Under the pieces are notes generated by a model, which saw only the letters and a list, made by a program, of their open reading frames with translations, had not been told where the DNA came from and searched no databases. Both the position numbers and the translations under genes were made by a program. Below, piece by piece: positions 50,134 to 62,543 of a stretch of DNA of 64,000 bases (positions within the stretch are counted from its first letter, which is position 1; each line of letters begins with the position of its first letter). Origin of the DNA: Phoronis australis (Eukaryota; Phoronida; Phoronidae); NCBI GenBank assembly GCA_002633005.1, contig NMRA01000068.1:168710-232709 (forward strand), written 5' to 3'.

Positions 50134-50215
50134 ATGGGAATTCAAGGACTCGCGAAATTGATTGCTGATGCTGCTCCAAGTGCAGTAAAAGAGAACGAAA
50201 TTAAAAATTACTTTG
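50134..50215 (+). CDS. FEN1: FEN1 exon 1
   Basis: Encodes [20 protein letters not shown] then NEIKNYF plus the first base of Gly; donor gtgaga. The start Met-Gly is invariant in FEN1, whose Gly2 amino end contacts the flap base. Confidence 0.95.
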
Positions 50216-53200
50216 GTGAGATGATTTGACCTATGCTCACGTGAAAAATTAGCGAACATGAGCTTTGTGACTTTGTGTAGTAACTGGTGCAGACTCATTT
50301 ATTATTATTAGTAGTAGTAGTGGTACACTGACTATATATGTAAATAAAATAACGTATAATTCAACTAATCTTTTTTTCAACTATTGGCGATCTTATTCAC
50401 CAAACAATTGTCTTAACCAATCACAAATTCCTCCGATTCTTTGACACAAGTTACGGTAAAGGAGAAAATGAGTGATCATGAGGCAAATAATTACAAAAAT
50501 TCTTTACCGTGAGTGAACAAAAAATTTCACCTGATTGCCCAAATATATGTCACCTGATTGCCCAAATATATGTTCAGGATTTCAAGTTCACGCACAGCAA
50601 GTCAACCAAATGCGCTCTAGACCCAGTGCTTCTAATGCAGCTTACCTGATGTCCTGGTGATTCTGGCATCATCAGGTAAGCTGCAGTATAGTAATGTGGT
50701 AAAAGGGCCACACAACAAACGGTTGTAGAAAACATGTTCACAAACTCTGAATAATAGTCCATTTCTGGCCCTGGCAGTGTACATATATAGTGTACCTAAT
50801 TATCGGACAGACCCTAAATGTCACACATTACATAAAACCTTACTTAAAGCATAATCTGAGAATTAAATGACAGCAATTTTTTGTTGCACTGTAATGCATT
50901 CAATGTCAGGCACTGTCTCGTTTTTTATAGCGTTGCCTAGTTTTGATTTTATGGAGAGAGGGTGTAATTTAGATCCCCAAGTCGGCCTAAAATGGACGAT
51001 CACATAAATCGGTTATTAGAGTTGAAAACAAAATCTTTTTCCACAATGAAGTCACCTAAATGAACTGAAAGTAAGTCACTTGTTACATTTTTTCTTTTGT
51101 TTTTAAATTCAAGTCAAACCCCGGCCATGCACGCTTGTGTCATATCAAGAAGGCAAAGAGATACTAAAAACTGCCGTGAGGTTGCATGTGCTTAAGTTGT
51201 CTGCGCTGATTCATCGAAACAACTTGGCGCTGTTATCAAATTTCATTTTATGGATGATTTTGTTGCGAACGGAGCTGTGTTCTAGCAGCAAATGTATCAA
51301 AACACTCGAGCAGCAATTTGGCGACAAGATGCCCGCGGCCATCACTTGGTTAGTCAGTTTTCCAGGGTGTGTTGTATGGGGAAACATGGTGTCTTTAGGT
51401 TCTCCAAAAGTTTTCTAGTTGTGTTTTTTAAAGATCAGTCAGAACATAAATGTGGCTTTCGGTGACAAGATATAGTAATAGAATAATTCCGTAAAGGTTA
51501 GTCTTTATTTCAGTATAGAATTTACAACAATCCGTAGTATTTTCAATTATATATATGTGCCAAAACATTCAATAATTAGGTCACTTGACTGTAGTGAGAT
51601 GTATTCCGCAGACATGAGAACCTCCAAAAATGCAAGATTTTGTCAAAGATAAGATTTGTTTTGATAAGATTCTTTTTTAGAGAGAATAAAAACATGTTTA
51701 GCATCAGCTTGTCTATCACATGGTTATCTAAAACAATAAACAAGGTAAAGAATATTAATAATTAAAAATGAATAAGAATAATTTTAAGATAAGATATAAA
51801 CAGATGAGAATGACTAAGTAAAATAGAATGATTATAAATATTAAATGTTAGATTACATATACAATTAAGTGAGAGATAGGTAAGAGGGATTGTTTTATAA
51901 ATAATTTAAGAGACGCAATCTGTCCAATGTAGTCTGGTAAAAAATCCATTTTTTGACAGAGTCAGCTATAAAATGCTTGCTTAACAATGAGGCCCTGTGT
52001 CTGTATCACGAAATTATGTAATAAAGCATGTCTAGTTCTAATACTGTGACTCTCACAGACAGATACCATTTCAGATACCATGATGAGTAAAGAAGGGAGT
52101 ACAACGTACACCATTACATGATTATTTAGAACTGCAGGAAATCTGGCTAGGTTATCGCTGTGGTTGGGTACTGCTTGACCTTGAACAAAGGTCAATCATA
52201 GTCTGACCCCAATCAAAGGTCAAGCAGCAGTCAATCATCCGTGTTACGTAGTGGCGAGATTGTGAGCTTTGCCATACTCCTGGCAGTTCTATGTTGCAAT
52301 GTAACGACTTATGCTACTCCATGGTTTACCATGCTTACTTAGTGTGTATACTGGCTGGAGGTATCTTCTCAGAGAACAAAATAGGCTCTCATACACCGTA
52401 TTTACGCAGTCGCTATTTTAAAAGTGAGCCTCTTTTTAGGTTTTAAAAACAATGCATTTTGCGCTTAAGTACAGCACACAGCATGATTTTTTTGGCGTGC
52501 CTCGTTATATTCTTGTCTCAAGTACATTGTTTTTTAAATCTACTAAAATGGCGACTGCGTGAATAAAGTCTATAGGTGTAGTAATTACCATATCTTCACA
52601 CAGTACAAAGGTAGACATGTTCAAACTTCCACGTCATGTCATGTCAAATGAGAAATTGTTCATCAAAACACTCCTATTTGTCAAGTGAAGCTTATGTTAC
52701 TCACTTTAATTTTCATTTGAAATCCTCATAAACTACTGTCTTCATTGCTGAATGTACAGAAATGCCAAGCGGACCTCACGAAATGGCTACTTCGCAGCAT
52801 TGGCCAAGAAAATGGGCTAAAAGCAGATATCTGTACATCACCATGAACTGATAAAGTAGCTATAAACTTGCCTTCCATCAACAGGACCAAACTTTCATTT
52901 GCACTTACCGTTAGGAAATTGGTCTCAAAATTTTCCTTACTACCATTTGAGGTGACAGTTTCATAGAACTGATAATTCGTTATTGTTTGAGACCAGGCTC
53001 TAAAAGTTTGTCATTTTATCTGCCGTGTTATAAAAACCTCCCGTTTGGTTTCAACTCTAGACGACATCCATTTCCTAGTGCTAAATGCTAAAATCAGATA
53101 TCAATCTAATCAATTGTTAAGTGTTCTCACGTTTTTTGCCCGGCATTACAACTTGTAGATCAATTATCTTCCACAGTTTAAAGAATTACTGAATTGGGTT

Positions 53201-56200
53201 CCAGAGAACAAAAGCCTAACACATTTATTTCTTTGAATTTTTGTTCAATTTCTTGTGCTAAAAATTGCTATCCTATTGTAAATTTTCACTTCAATTTCAG
53301 AACCTAAACATTTTGAAAAAATCAACAGTTTTAGTCCACATTATATCAAGTTATTTTATGTTTGGAATATGTCCCGAAAATAATTTGTGCGTCGCAAGCT
53401 CTGTTTCCAGAGATACAAAGGAGACCGTGTATAGGCGATATAAGGTCATTTATTATGACTGAATATTATTGCCAGGAAATCATCACTAATGTGGTGAATG
53501 ATCTGCTCCAAACGATGCAACCTTAGATCAGTGCTCGTGATAAACGTCTTGGCGACAATGGCTCTAGTGCAAATCTATTGACGAGGTATAAGGTGCCATG
53601 GAACATGTTGAGTTGTGATTGGATATGGTCTCAAAGAATAACAGTGCCAGTTCTTTGCAAAACCTCAAAGCACTTCCAGTTTGAATAAGGAACAAGTTTG
53701 TCACTACTTTAAGAAATATTATTGGTCGAAGTCATTGGGTGTTACCAAAGATGCATAATTCAAAACCTGTCATACCTGGCTCGATTTGGCAACTTGCAGG
53801 TCACCAATGTGACCTCAAATTTATGTTTTACGACTCGGTAGAAATCCCAAGTAATCATTTTAAGTGTTCAAGGCTTTTCTTTAAGGAAAAACACGTTTAT
53901 GGCTTATCTGCAAAATGAAGTTGATCGATGGTATCATTAATACTGCAGAGTCTAAACTACGCATATTGGTTCTTAGTAGCTGTTGATGTTTCTGCCATTT
54001 TACTGTTTACGAGCACCCAGGCTTATATTTCAGGTACTGGACAGATAAGGAATACATAAGATTCCGAATATATGCCCTGAGGTTTCTATCACAAATTCCC
54101 AGTTAGAGAATCTGATTGTTTCCGCCGGTTATGTTTTAGGCCGCAAAGTAGCAATTGATGCGTCCATGTGTATCTATCAGTTTCTGATCGCTGTACGGCA
54201 GCAAGATGGCAGTCAGCTAACAAATGAACAAGGAGAAATCACCAGGTATGGAGTAGTGTTAAGATCCTTGTGCTCCGTTTATGTTCTGTACATTAGGATC
54301 TCAAGTTATGAACGTATACAGTGTTGACATCTAAATCCTTATCAGGTGTCGGATAGAATGTGAATCTGCCATTGGATGGATAGCTCTCAGTTTTAGGTGG
54401 GTGTCGAACATAATTTGTCCAACTGCCTACAATTGTTTGAAAACTTGTGTGTTCAGATTGGACCAAAAAATGCTAGCGAACGCATTTGATTTGTCGGCAG
54501 TGTTTTTGCTAAGTTAGGAACCCCTAATTAACGCTGAAAGATTTGTTGTTACTTTAAATGCTACATAATGAGTTGTTTACTGGATTTAATCATCCCTTGC
54601 CATCCACACTCGATCACAAAGCATGGTTACATTCTAAACAAACCCAACTAGAGTTTGATACAAGGTGCCCTCATTTTGAGAACGAGTTTGGTGCCTGTTA
54701 TTGAGTGGAGAAAACTGGTTCTCAAAATGCCGGCATCTTATATCTGAGTATTACCCAGCTAGTCTTAAATTCTGACACCCTGTGGATATTATTCGTGTCT
54801 GTAGCATTTCATTATAGCTCACAGAAGTGATTAACGACTTCATTGTTGAATTTTTGAAATGTTACTGCTAGGTTTATAATTGGGTGTGGACTTACTTTTT
54901 TCTTTCAGTCACTTAATGGGCACATTTTATCGTACTATACGAATGGTAGAAAATGGTATCAAGCCTGTGTATGTATTTGATGGGAAACCACCTGAAATGA
55001 AGTCGGGAGAGGTAAGTTTTCCTCATGTTCCTCAGCTAACAGGTCAATCATATTATGTTGCTACCTGGCCTTGAATCTTTGTGTGGACTAATTTTCTGTA
55101 AATTTGCATTTGCTGGGTGTTAGAACAAGTGTGTGGTTAGTCAACTTGTAAACTGGGAGATGTCAAAATGGTTGAAAGTAAGATACAATGGGTTCAACCG
55201 AATACACTGATTTATAATATCGCAATCTTGAACAGTTTGAAATATCAACGCAATAAGCTGTGGTAGGTTTTCGTAAATAGATCAAACTTTGAACTGTTTA
55301 ATTCCCTGTTTTGAATGGCAACAGTCTTGTAGTAAATGATATACAAACTTTCAAGGCAACCCATGGCTAGTGCGGCAATTCTCAAGTTGTTCCGCACAAA
55401 AATGTTTACCAAAAGTTGTCAAATTTCCATGTTTAAAAGGCACCTTTTTGCAAATAGTGAGCGCTTTTACCAAATATTGTTCTTTGACATCTACACGGTA
55501 CAGATCGAGCTATAAATAATGGACTGGGCTTTTCTTAATACTGGAAAAATAAAACTTTGTGTGCCTGTCATGTTGGGTAAATAGTCTTTGAAGTATTATG
55601 GTGTCTCAGAATGTGCGTCAGATCTCATTCTTGACTTTATTTATGCAACACAAGTTCTTTACCTTAATTGTAGTGGTCAAAACCTACATAATGTCAACAA
55701 GAGCAGGACTTGCATTTTCTTAAGGATGGATCTGACTACTGCCATGCCCCCTTGTGGCAACTTTGACTTTTTACATCTGCGCTTCACCAACCAGTTCCTT
55801 AGTGAAACTTATTGAAATTTGACCCATTGTGTTTTTGAACCTTCTATTAAATGGCATTTTTTTGTATTTTGGTGCTTTTTGGCATTCATTTTTCTTTCTT
55901 TTAAATGACTCATGATTTTCTGACAGTTTCAACTGTTACACCTCATAGTGGCAGTTTTATTTTTTTCATTTACCTGGATATCTACCGAGTTTGATGCAGG
56001 ATCTTCAGGAAAGTTGGCATCCCAGATTGAGCAGCACTTGTCCAGTTCCGACTTGGGCTGTGCCTCCTAGTGGCAACTTCAATTGTTTAGAATTCACTTT
56101 CTAAAGAGTCGTAGCTAGTGAATTTCTGTTGAAGTTTGCATGACTGGCGTCAATAATTACATGGGTGCAACTGCTGTAGTGCACCTTGTGTTAATTTCAA

Positions 56201-58949
56201 TATCTACAGGGATTGCCTTGGCCAATTTCCAAATCACTAATCCTGCACCCCATAGACTCTATTTTAAGTTCACTAGTGTTGCTCATTTTAGAGCATGGAC
56301 ATTTTTGGAAAACATTAGCACCCCTTGCATTTTTACCATTTGTGATATGAACAGTGGGTGCATTTCAACACTGTGCTTTACTCCGGTGTGCTTTTGCCCA
56401 CGTCAAGGCTCTATCTCACATCACATTAGCCATTACATTTATGATGTTCTTTTTGGCAGCTTGCCAAGCGACAGGAGAGGAGAGCAGTGGCCCAAAAAGA
56501 GTTGGAAAAAGCCGAGGAATCTGGTGAGTATTTGCGTGTATTTTACAGAGAGACAGCCTTTTGGGTGCCCTAAGGGTTGTTTAAAAAATGAATTGCAGTC
56601 TGTCTGGAACACATTGTACCAGACATGCGCAAATCACGCGGGTGGGCTCACTGCACTGATCACCTGGAGCCATTCTTATCCTTCATTAATGTATAGTTAA
56701 AACGAGCTGAGGAGCTAGAGACCTGACTCAAGGTTTAGCAGTGTGCCTTAGTGGGACACGAAACCGTGGCCTTGAGTAAAGGAAGTGAACACTTATCCCA
56801 CGAGGCCAAGTTGCCTCCTCAACTTAATGATTGTGTTCAATTAATGACACATTTCTTTCTGCAGAATCATATTTGATATCTCACCTTAAAGTGATGTTAT
56901 CGCGTTCATTTCTGTCCAAAAAAATGCCAAACGTCCACTTTGCCCCCATATGTGTGAGGCCAATTTTACACTCGTATTTGCTTTTGTCATTCATATGTTT
57001 TGGTGTTTACTCGCTTATGTCGAGCCCTGGTATAGATTAATACAAAGGATGACATTACTGCCCAGAAATTTGATGACATTGAAGGGCATCTTGTTCTTGA
57101 AACAAGTTTGTCTTTGTTTTGAACATCAAAAGCTGCGGTTTGTCCATCCAATGCAAACAATGTCAACAGCTTTAAAGTGAACATTATGTGGTGTTTTGTA
57201 TTAGCTTCAGCATCCCCAAAGTTGTACAAGTTACTTTCACAACCTTTCAAATGAAAGCTGCTTTTATAGTGAAAGTCACTTCCCACGATCCTTTATAAGT
57301 TGTTTCAGATTATGTAAAGCTGTAAATGTTTGCTATGTAACAATCATGTGGTCATCAGGAAATGTTTTGTTTACTTAGGAAAAACGTCTATTTTAAACCT
57401 AAAAGTTTACCTATTTCTGACAAGTTTCAGTGTCGTGATTTGAAAAGACCATCATGGGCTATGAATTTTGTTCCATTGTTAACGTAACATGTAACAAACT
57501 AACGTGTTATCATTGGTGTATCACGCAGGTTCAATGGAGGATGTTGAAAAGTTTACACGACGCCTGGTGAAGGTGACTAAGGAACACAATGCAGAGTGTA
57601 AACAACTGCTTCAGTTGATGGGCATACCATATATAGATGTGAGCTAACTACCAAGTCATTTTTTCTTGAACTCGCTTTTTTTTGATTTTGGATACATGTG
57701 ATTGATAGTAATTACTACCCACTATATAAATATGTAATTCTTACTCCGGCATGGAAATGTACAGCATTCATAACCAGACTAAAAATTGTTTGCGATTACA
57801 TTTTCATGTCACTTTAAGAATTACATATTTATAAACACTCAGTGAATCAATGGCGAGATGCCTACTACTGAGTATTGATTGGATTTCTGTATTCAACCGG
57901 TGGTCCCAATGCCTCAGTGGACTATAGCATCTGCACGGTTATGAGAAGGGACCGGGTTCGAGTCCTTATTGGTGCAGAAATCTTTTCAGACTTATATTCA
58001 TTAGGTCACATGATGTGGCCGCAGGTGGTGTGATAACCAGACTTTAAAATGTTTGCAAATTACTACTACACAAGCATCTTACTTCGTTACACATTTGGTG
58101 TTATTTGTCCGTATGCCCAATACAGAAAACATCCATTATTTATTAAAATTAAGTTGACACGAATAGGTGACTCATTTTACTNTCAATTTACTTGAAAGCC
58201 CTTTAACCTTTGACATTGGATAAGTGGTAAACAAATATCCACGCGGTTGTGCGGTTCCAAGGTGGTTCTGCTAAATCTTTTTTTTCTCGCTACGCAGTAT
58301 ATATTTCGTATTTGAAGTTCCTCGAGAATGAAGAAAAGGTATTTTGCTAGACACAAGTGAAATATTGTAAAAATGGCCCATTTTTGTGAATAAGGTTGGA
58401 AATATCCTTAAATGGGTCCTACAGCTTGTGGGCTTACTACCATGTGATGCATTCACACTCCCTGCTTGTATGACCTTTCAACCTGATGTCACTATTTATT
58501 TCATTGTTTATTTCGCTACCTCATTCCAGTGCCTGAGTGCAAGACATGTGCTCTTGAAACATTGCTACTATGTAACCTGTTTGTTTGTTAGTAATGTCTA
58601 TTGGCAATTTGCATTACAAGTGTACCCTGGAAGATCGGAAATTGTACAGAGAGTTTGAGCAAGTGTATATCAAGCTGTCTAGCAGAAACTATAATTGTGT
58701 GTTCAATCAAGTTTGTGGTAATGAAGGGCTGCTACCGAACTAATGCTAGTTTTACAGTGTTAGTATGGTGTACAAGTGTTTTCGTTAGTAAGGTGAGGTT
58801 ACTTGCTTGTAGGCACCATGTGAGGCTGAGGCCCAGTGCGCAGAACTGGTTAAGCAAGGCAAGGTGTACGCTGTTGGTACTGAGGATATGGACGCGCTTA
58901 CATTTGGTAGCACTGTTCTCTTGCGGCACTTGACGCTGTCCGAAGCACG
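50134..58949 (+). CDS. FEN1: FEN1 flap endonuclease gene, exons 1-6 (3' part outside the window or in a later exon)
   Basis: Structure-specific 5' flap endonuclease acting with PCNA in Okazaki fragment maturation and long-patch repair. Six exons give 200 codons in unbroken phase, closely matching animal FEN1: [24 protein letters not shown] (D34), VFDGKPP (D86), CEAEAQC (E158, E160), TEDMDAL (D179, D181). All metal ligands up to D181 are intact. Exon 6 ends in phase 2 at TLSEAR with donor gtatgt. The exon with D233, the helix-hairpin-helix and the PCNA-binding tail was not found up to 64000, so the next intron is probably longer than 5 kb and contains a GPCR gene. Confidence 0.95.
50216..54139 (+). 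other. FEN1: FEN1 intron 1
   Basis: 3.9 kb. Holds a perfect 16-bp inverted repeat (50636-50651 with 50670-50685) and otherwise AT-rich unique-looking sequence; no coding frame supported. Confidence 0.7.
50636..50685. repeat. Perfect 16-bp hairpin in FEN1 intron 1
   Basis: TGCAGCTTACCTGATG and CATCAGGTAAGCTGCA around an 18-nt loop. Each arm reads CAG/GTAAGC on one strand, a splice-donor-like sequence. Confidence 0.7.
54140..54245 (+). CDS. FEN1: FEN1 exon 2
   Basis: Encodes [20 protein letters not shown] and [14 protein letters not shown]; acceptor ttttag, donor gtatgg. Asp in IDAS is metal ligand D34. Confidence 0.95.
54909..55011 (+). CDS. FEN1: FEN1 exon 3
   Basis: Encodes [20 protein letters not shown] then [15 protein letters not shown]; acceptor tttcag, donor gtaagt. 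Contains D86. Confidence 0.96.
56460..56523 (+). CDS. FEN1: FEN1 exon 4
   Basis: Encodes [20 protein letters not shown] (helical arch); acceptor ggcag, donor gtgagt. Confidence 0.95.
56594..56820 (-). repeat. tRNA-headed SINE copy (family 2) in FEN1 intron 4
   Basis: Reverse complement matches the copy at 24655-24895: head with box B-like gtttcgtgtccc, tagctcctcagctcg in the body, and an end ccagacagactgcaa. It begins 70 bp after FEN1 exon 4. Confidence 0.6.
57529..57638 (+). CDS. FEN1: FEN1 exon 5
   Basis: Encodes [20 protein letters not shown] and [15 protein letters not shown]; acceptor acgcag, donor gtgagc. Confidence 0.95.
57898..58040 (+). repeat. tRNA-like repeat (SINE) in FEN1 intron 5
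   Basis: Box A-like tgcctcagtggactatagc and box B gggttcgagtcc 40 bp apart, in a tRNA-like head, followed by a non-tRNA body. Not a functional tRNA by inspection. Confidence 0.5.
58813..58949 (+). CDS. FEN1: FEN1 exon 6
   Basis: Encodes [20 protein letters not shown] then [20 protein letters not shown]; acceptor ttgtag, donor gtatgt. Carries four acidic active-site residues. Confidence 0.95.
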
Positions 58950-60914
58950 GTATGTCATTTCTTGTTAAAATGAAGTGATGATAGGTTCTGATATAGTGGT
59001 CTGCTGGGTGAAAATATTTGTACTCTTGTCCAAATAACATGAAATTTACACACAAATGGTAACTCGTAAAGTGCTTGGTCGTGACAAAATCAGGTGCAAG
59101 ATTGTGCTGTGCTGTGACATTTTTTTATTTCATCTCAAGTTTCATGATCTATATGGGTACAAGACATTCCTATCATTCGTACGACTCTTGCCTCATTTTT
59201 TGTTTGATGGACATGGAATTTGCTTGAATTGTATGACTTCTCATGAAATTTGTACCTTACCAGTTTCGATGGATTACACATATTCTGAATTCCTAGTGAC
59301 CATTTTAATTATTTGTACGTCTTTTTAGTGTTTACCGCTCTGTCCGCCAAATCGCTTGTAGGACTGTTATGAAGGCTCTGATTTTCAGACAAGTCCAATA
59401 TTGTGGCGTCCATCTAATGGCAATTTATGTTTTCTTTGTGCATGCATTTATAACTGCCAAATTAATTGATGGATATTCACTAAATTTAACAAATAAGTTT
59501 CTATGGAGTTGACAATAGCACCTACATTGTTTCATGTGTCTTTGACTCCCCAAACCACACCAGATGCCTCTGTGACGGCCATTTTTCAAAATTTCTCCAT
59601 GCAAAGCTCAAGCTCTGATGTCGTTTGACTGATCATTGTGAAACCTTTGGGTGGATAGATGTCCTCAAGCCCTACAAGAAATGTGCCATCAATTTTTCAC
59701 TATGACTTGCTGTTCTGAAGTCATTCAAGACTTTAGTGGGGCCCCCTTTACCCCCCTCAAATCTGCCACTGGTTCTGGCTTTCATGTTGATTGGCCACAG
59801 TTATACAAGCCTTTTTTAGTTATACAAGCCTTTTTTAGTTATTCAAGCCTTTTTAGTTATACAAGCCTTTTTTAGTTATACAAGCCTTTTTGTAGTTATA
59901 CAAGCCTTTTTTTCTTCATCACTTTTGCCAAGTGTGTGATGACTATGGTGATCACAATGAAAGTAAATGATGGAGGTGTTCGCGTTGTCTTTGTCAGCGT
60001 CATCATTGATGTTGCTGGCATCATCGTCTTTGGCCTCGCCAGTATCATGGCTGTGGGGGGTCATGATAGCCATCACTGGTAATGCCGTTGATGGCATTGC
60101 GTTTTGTATTGTCGGCAACAGTGTCAAGATATGTAGCATCGTGATCATCGTTAGTGCATTAGATTTGTCATCCATGTTGAAGTCAGTGTCGTGGTATTTG
60201 TGGTCATATTCTGCTTTAGTTGTTGAAGCTGCACATGTTGTAATCTTTGGTCTTGCTGCTTTCGTCGTCGTCTACAATTTTTCAGTTTATTTCGCCTAGT
60301 GTTACTCTAGGATATTCACATTTATGTTTAAGAGTCGTAACTTAATATAATATTTCAGATTTATTAAGTTGTCACAAGTACAGAGGAATTGGAAGAAAAA
60401 AAAGCAAATTAAACAAAATACAAAAAGAAAACAGAAACAAAATTAAACCATAGATAACACAAGAAATCAAAATTAGAATAGATTATGCCGTATTTACACA
60501 AACGTACCATGGTTAAGATTTATGTCAAAAAGTTTCATCGCCAGCAAAGTGCAATAACATAAGCGGAAACATTGACTGATGATTTTCTCAGAATCTATTT
60601 TGACATTGATGTGTTGTGAGGTAGCTGAGAGGTGGATAACTAAAAAATGTCATATGACATTTGTATACTATGGATGAAAGCAAAGATTGCAGGTGGGACA
60701 TGAGGAAAAATGTCCTCAGGATTTGTACCAAATAGTAATAAAATGAGACATGGATAATTTGCGAAAAATGTCTTTTTCCTGTTGGCAGAAAGTGATTATT
60801 TACCCATTGATGCATCTACTGGAATCTTATGTTTGCACAAGTGGAGAAAATTTAAAAATAAGCGCTGCCATGTCATGTCTGTAGACGGCATCAAACAACT
60901 GTAACCAGCGTTAG
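58950..60914. other. DNA between FEN1 exon 6 and the GPCR
   Basis: Presumed FEN1 intron. Contains the 19-bp minisatellite and a G/C-run repeat fragment; no exon recognised. Confidence 0.5.
59806..59912. repeat. 19-bp minisatellite
   Basis: Six tandem copies of ttatacaagccttttttag with length changes in the T run. Confidence 0.9.
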
Positions 60915-62543
60915 TTAACGTGTATCATGACTTGCTGTACTGCGCACATGTGGAGGAGGTATGTGTGTGCGCAACCAGTTGATAGGTTTCTGTAGATAGC
61001 TGTACACTGTATATAGTATACTTATGTACGCGTGCCGAAAGTGTCTGTTCATAGCTCCATAAATAATGGGGTTGACACATGATCCAGTCCAAAAAAACAA
61101 CGCGGTTATCATATACGCGGCTCGTGAAAACTCATTCTGACTGTCAGCCAAGTTGACGATGGTGAATGGTAAATATGTGAACGCGAAGGCTGCAAACACA
61201 GCGAGCATCATACGAAAAGACCTTATAGCCTGCTGTTGGCTCTTGGCAAGTTTGCGATGATTCACGACTTTCCTGGTCTGGTCACCACTCATTGATTTAA
61301 ATGTTGGTGATGCGCTTACTGCATCATCCTGTAATATTTCATATGTTTTTGTTTCTGTGGCATCACTAGTTGATAGGTTGATATCCTCTTCTGCTTTGGT
61401 TGTCGCATTATCGGTTGTCTCGCTCGGAATACTCACTGCAGTGGAGAGCAGCACTGTGTGCTGTGCGTGAATAGCATTGAGCTGTTCAGCATTGATCTCA
61501 ACACTTGTCACTGTCACAGCATCGTCATCTTTAGGCACAGCCACGTTAATACAAGGTTGTAGATTCACTGAGTTGTCAGGCGTTTTGTTGGCCTTTGTTC
61601 TGTGTGACTCTGTGGATGAGTTGTCTGCAGCCTTGACAAGCATCTCACAACATTCACTGTTAGTGTGGTGTACAGCGCCTCCACTTGGTGATTTGTTACA
61701 TCTATTATGTGCTTCTTTGCAAGATCCAATAGTTTCTAAATCCTCGTCAGAAATTATAGCTGAGGGCATGTTGATTCTTTCCTGGCATTCAGTGCTTGTC
61801 TCAACTGTGAACACTGGTTTAGAGAAGGTTTTGAAACAAGTTGCATTTAGCATTGCATTGGATGCAGTTAGGTTCTGAGCCTGGTGAGTAGACACTCGCT
61901 TCTGACTCTTTCGTATGACAAAACAGATTGCCAAGTAACACACAAGTATTACTAAGCTTGGGAAAATAAAACCTGCAATGAAGAGGATGTTGATGAATGT
62001 TGATGATTCTGCTCTCACATAGTTACATCTTCCAATCTGATCCGTGTAATCTATCTTAGCCCACTCTGGTTTTGTCATGCTGAGGAGAACGATGGAAAAT
62101 GACAAGATCCACACCATGGCTTCTTGGGACAGCAACACGCACTTCGTTTTCAAGAAGTAGCTCTTGCCTGGCCAAATTATCATAATAAATCTGTTGACAG
62201 CTATAAGTGCAATATGGAATGGCGATACAATAATCAGCATAGTTCCTACGTATGCTTGAAACAGGCATGTGTGCTTGTTAAAGTTCCAGCCGCGATGATA
62301 ATAGCTGTTCACGTAGAATGGCATAATACATGTATTCATTTTAAAATCTGCAAATGCCAGACTTGCTATGAGAACGTTGTGAGCTGTTCGCAGTTTCTTG
62401 ACTGTGGTTACAGCCATGATCACCATCACATTGCCTGCTGTTCCCACGACGATGATGAGAACAATAAAGTAACTGCCTACTTGGCCCACCATGTTGTCCG
62501 GGTCATCCAGACTACTGTTGTACACCATCTTGGTAAAATGCAC
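60915..62543 (-). CDS. Class A (rhodopsin-like) GPCR, melatonin/Moody/GPR84-like, intronless
   Basis: 542-residue receptor from one exon. N-terminus with an NSS glycosylation site; TM1 with GTAGN (N38), TM2 with AFAD (D66), Cys93 at the top of TM3, NRF (117-119) in place of DRY, TM6 FTYLPF, TM7 NPIIY (491-495), then a short tail. NR(Y/F) instead of DRY is typical of the melatonin receptor, Moody/Tre1 and GPR84 group. The third intracellular loop is very long (about 225 residues, 215-440, Ser/Thr-rich). ATG codons 1 and 6 could both start. Ligand unknown. It lies opposite to FEN1, probably within a FEN1 intron. Confidence 0.9.
   Translation of the reverse strand: MHFTKMVYNSSLDDPDNMVGQVGSYFIVLIIVVGTAGNVMVIMAVTTVKKLRTAHNVLIASLAFADFKMNTCIMPFYVNSYYHRGWNFNKHTCLFQAYVGTMLIIVSPFHIALIAVNRFIMIIWPGKSYFLKTKCVLLSQEAMVWILSFSIVLLSMTKPEWAKIDYTDQIGRCNYVRAESSTFINILFIAGFIFPSLVILVCYLAICFVIRKSQKRVSTHQAQNLTASNAMLNATCFKTFSKPVFTVETSTECQERINMPSAIISDEDLETIGSCKEAHNRCNKSPSGGAVHHTNSECCEMLVKAADNSSTESHRTKANKTPDNSVNLQPCINVAVPKDDDAVTVTSVEINAEQLNAIHAQHTVLLSTAVSIPSETTDNATTKAEEDINLSTSDATETKTYEILQDDAVSASPTFKSMSGDQTRKVVNHRKLAKSQQQAIRSFRMMLAVFAAFAFTYLPFTIVNLADSQNEFSRAAYMITALFFWTGSCVNPIIYGAMNRHFRHAYISILYTVYSYLQKPINWLRTHIPPPHVRSTASHDTR

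Noticed and set aside
56140-56700. 186-residue plus-strand frame in FEN1 intron 3
   Set aside because: Overlaps FEN1 exon 4 in another frame and runs into a SINE; composition is not protein-like.
61477-61878. 133-residue plus-strand open frame
   Set aside because: Antisense shadow of the GPCR third loop.
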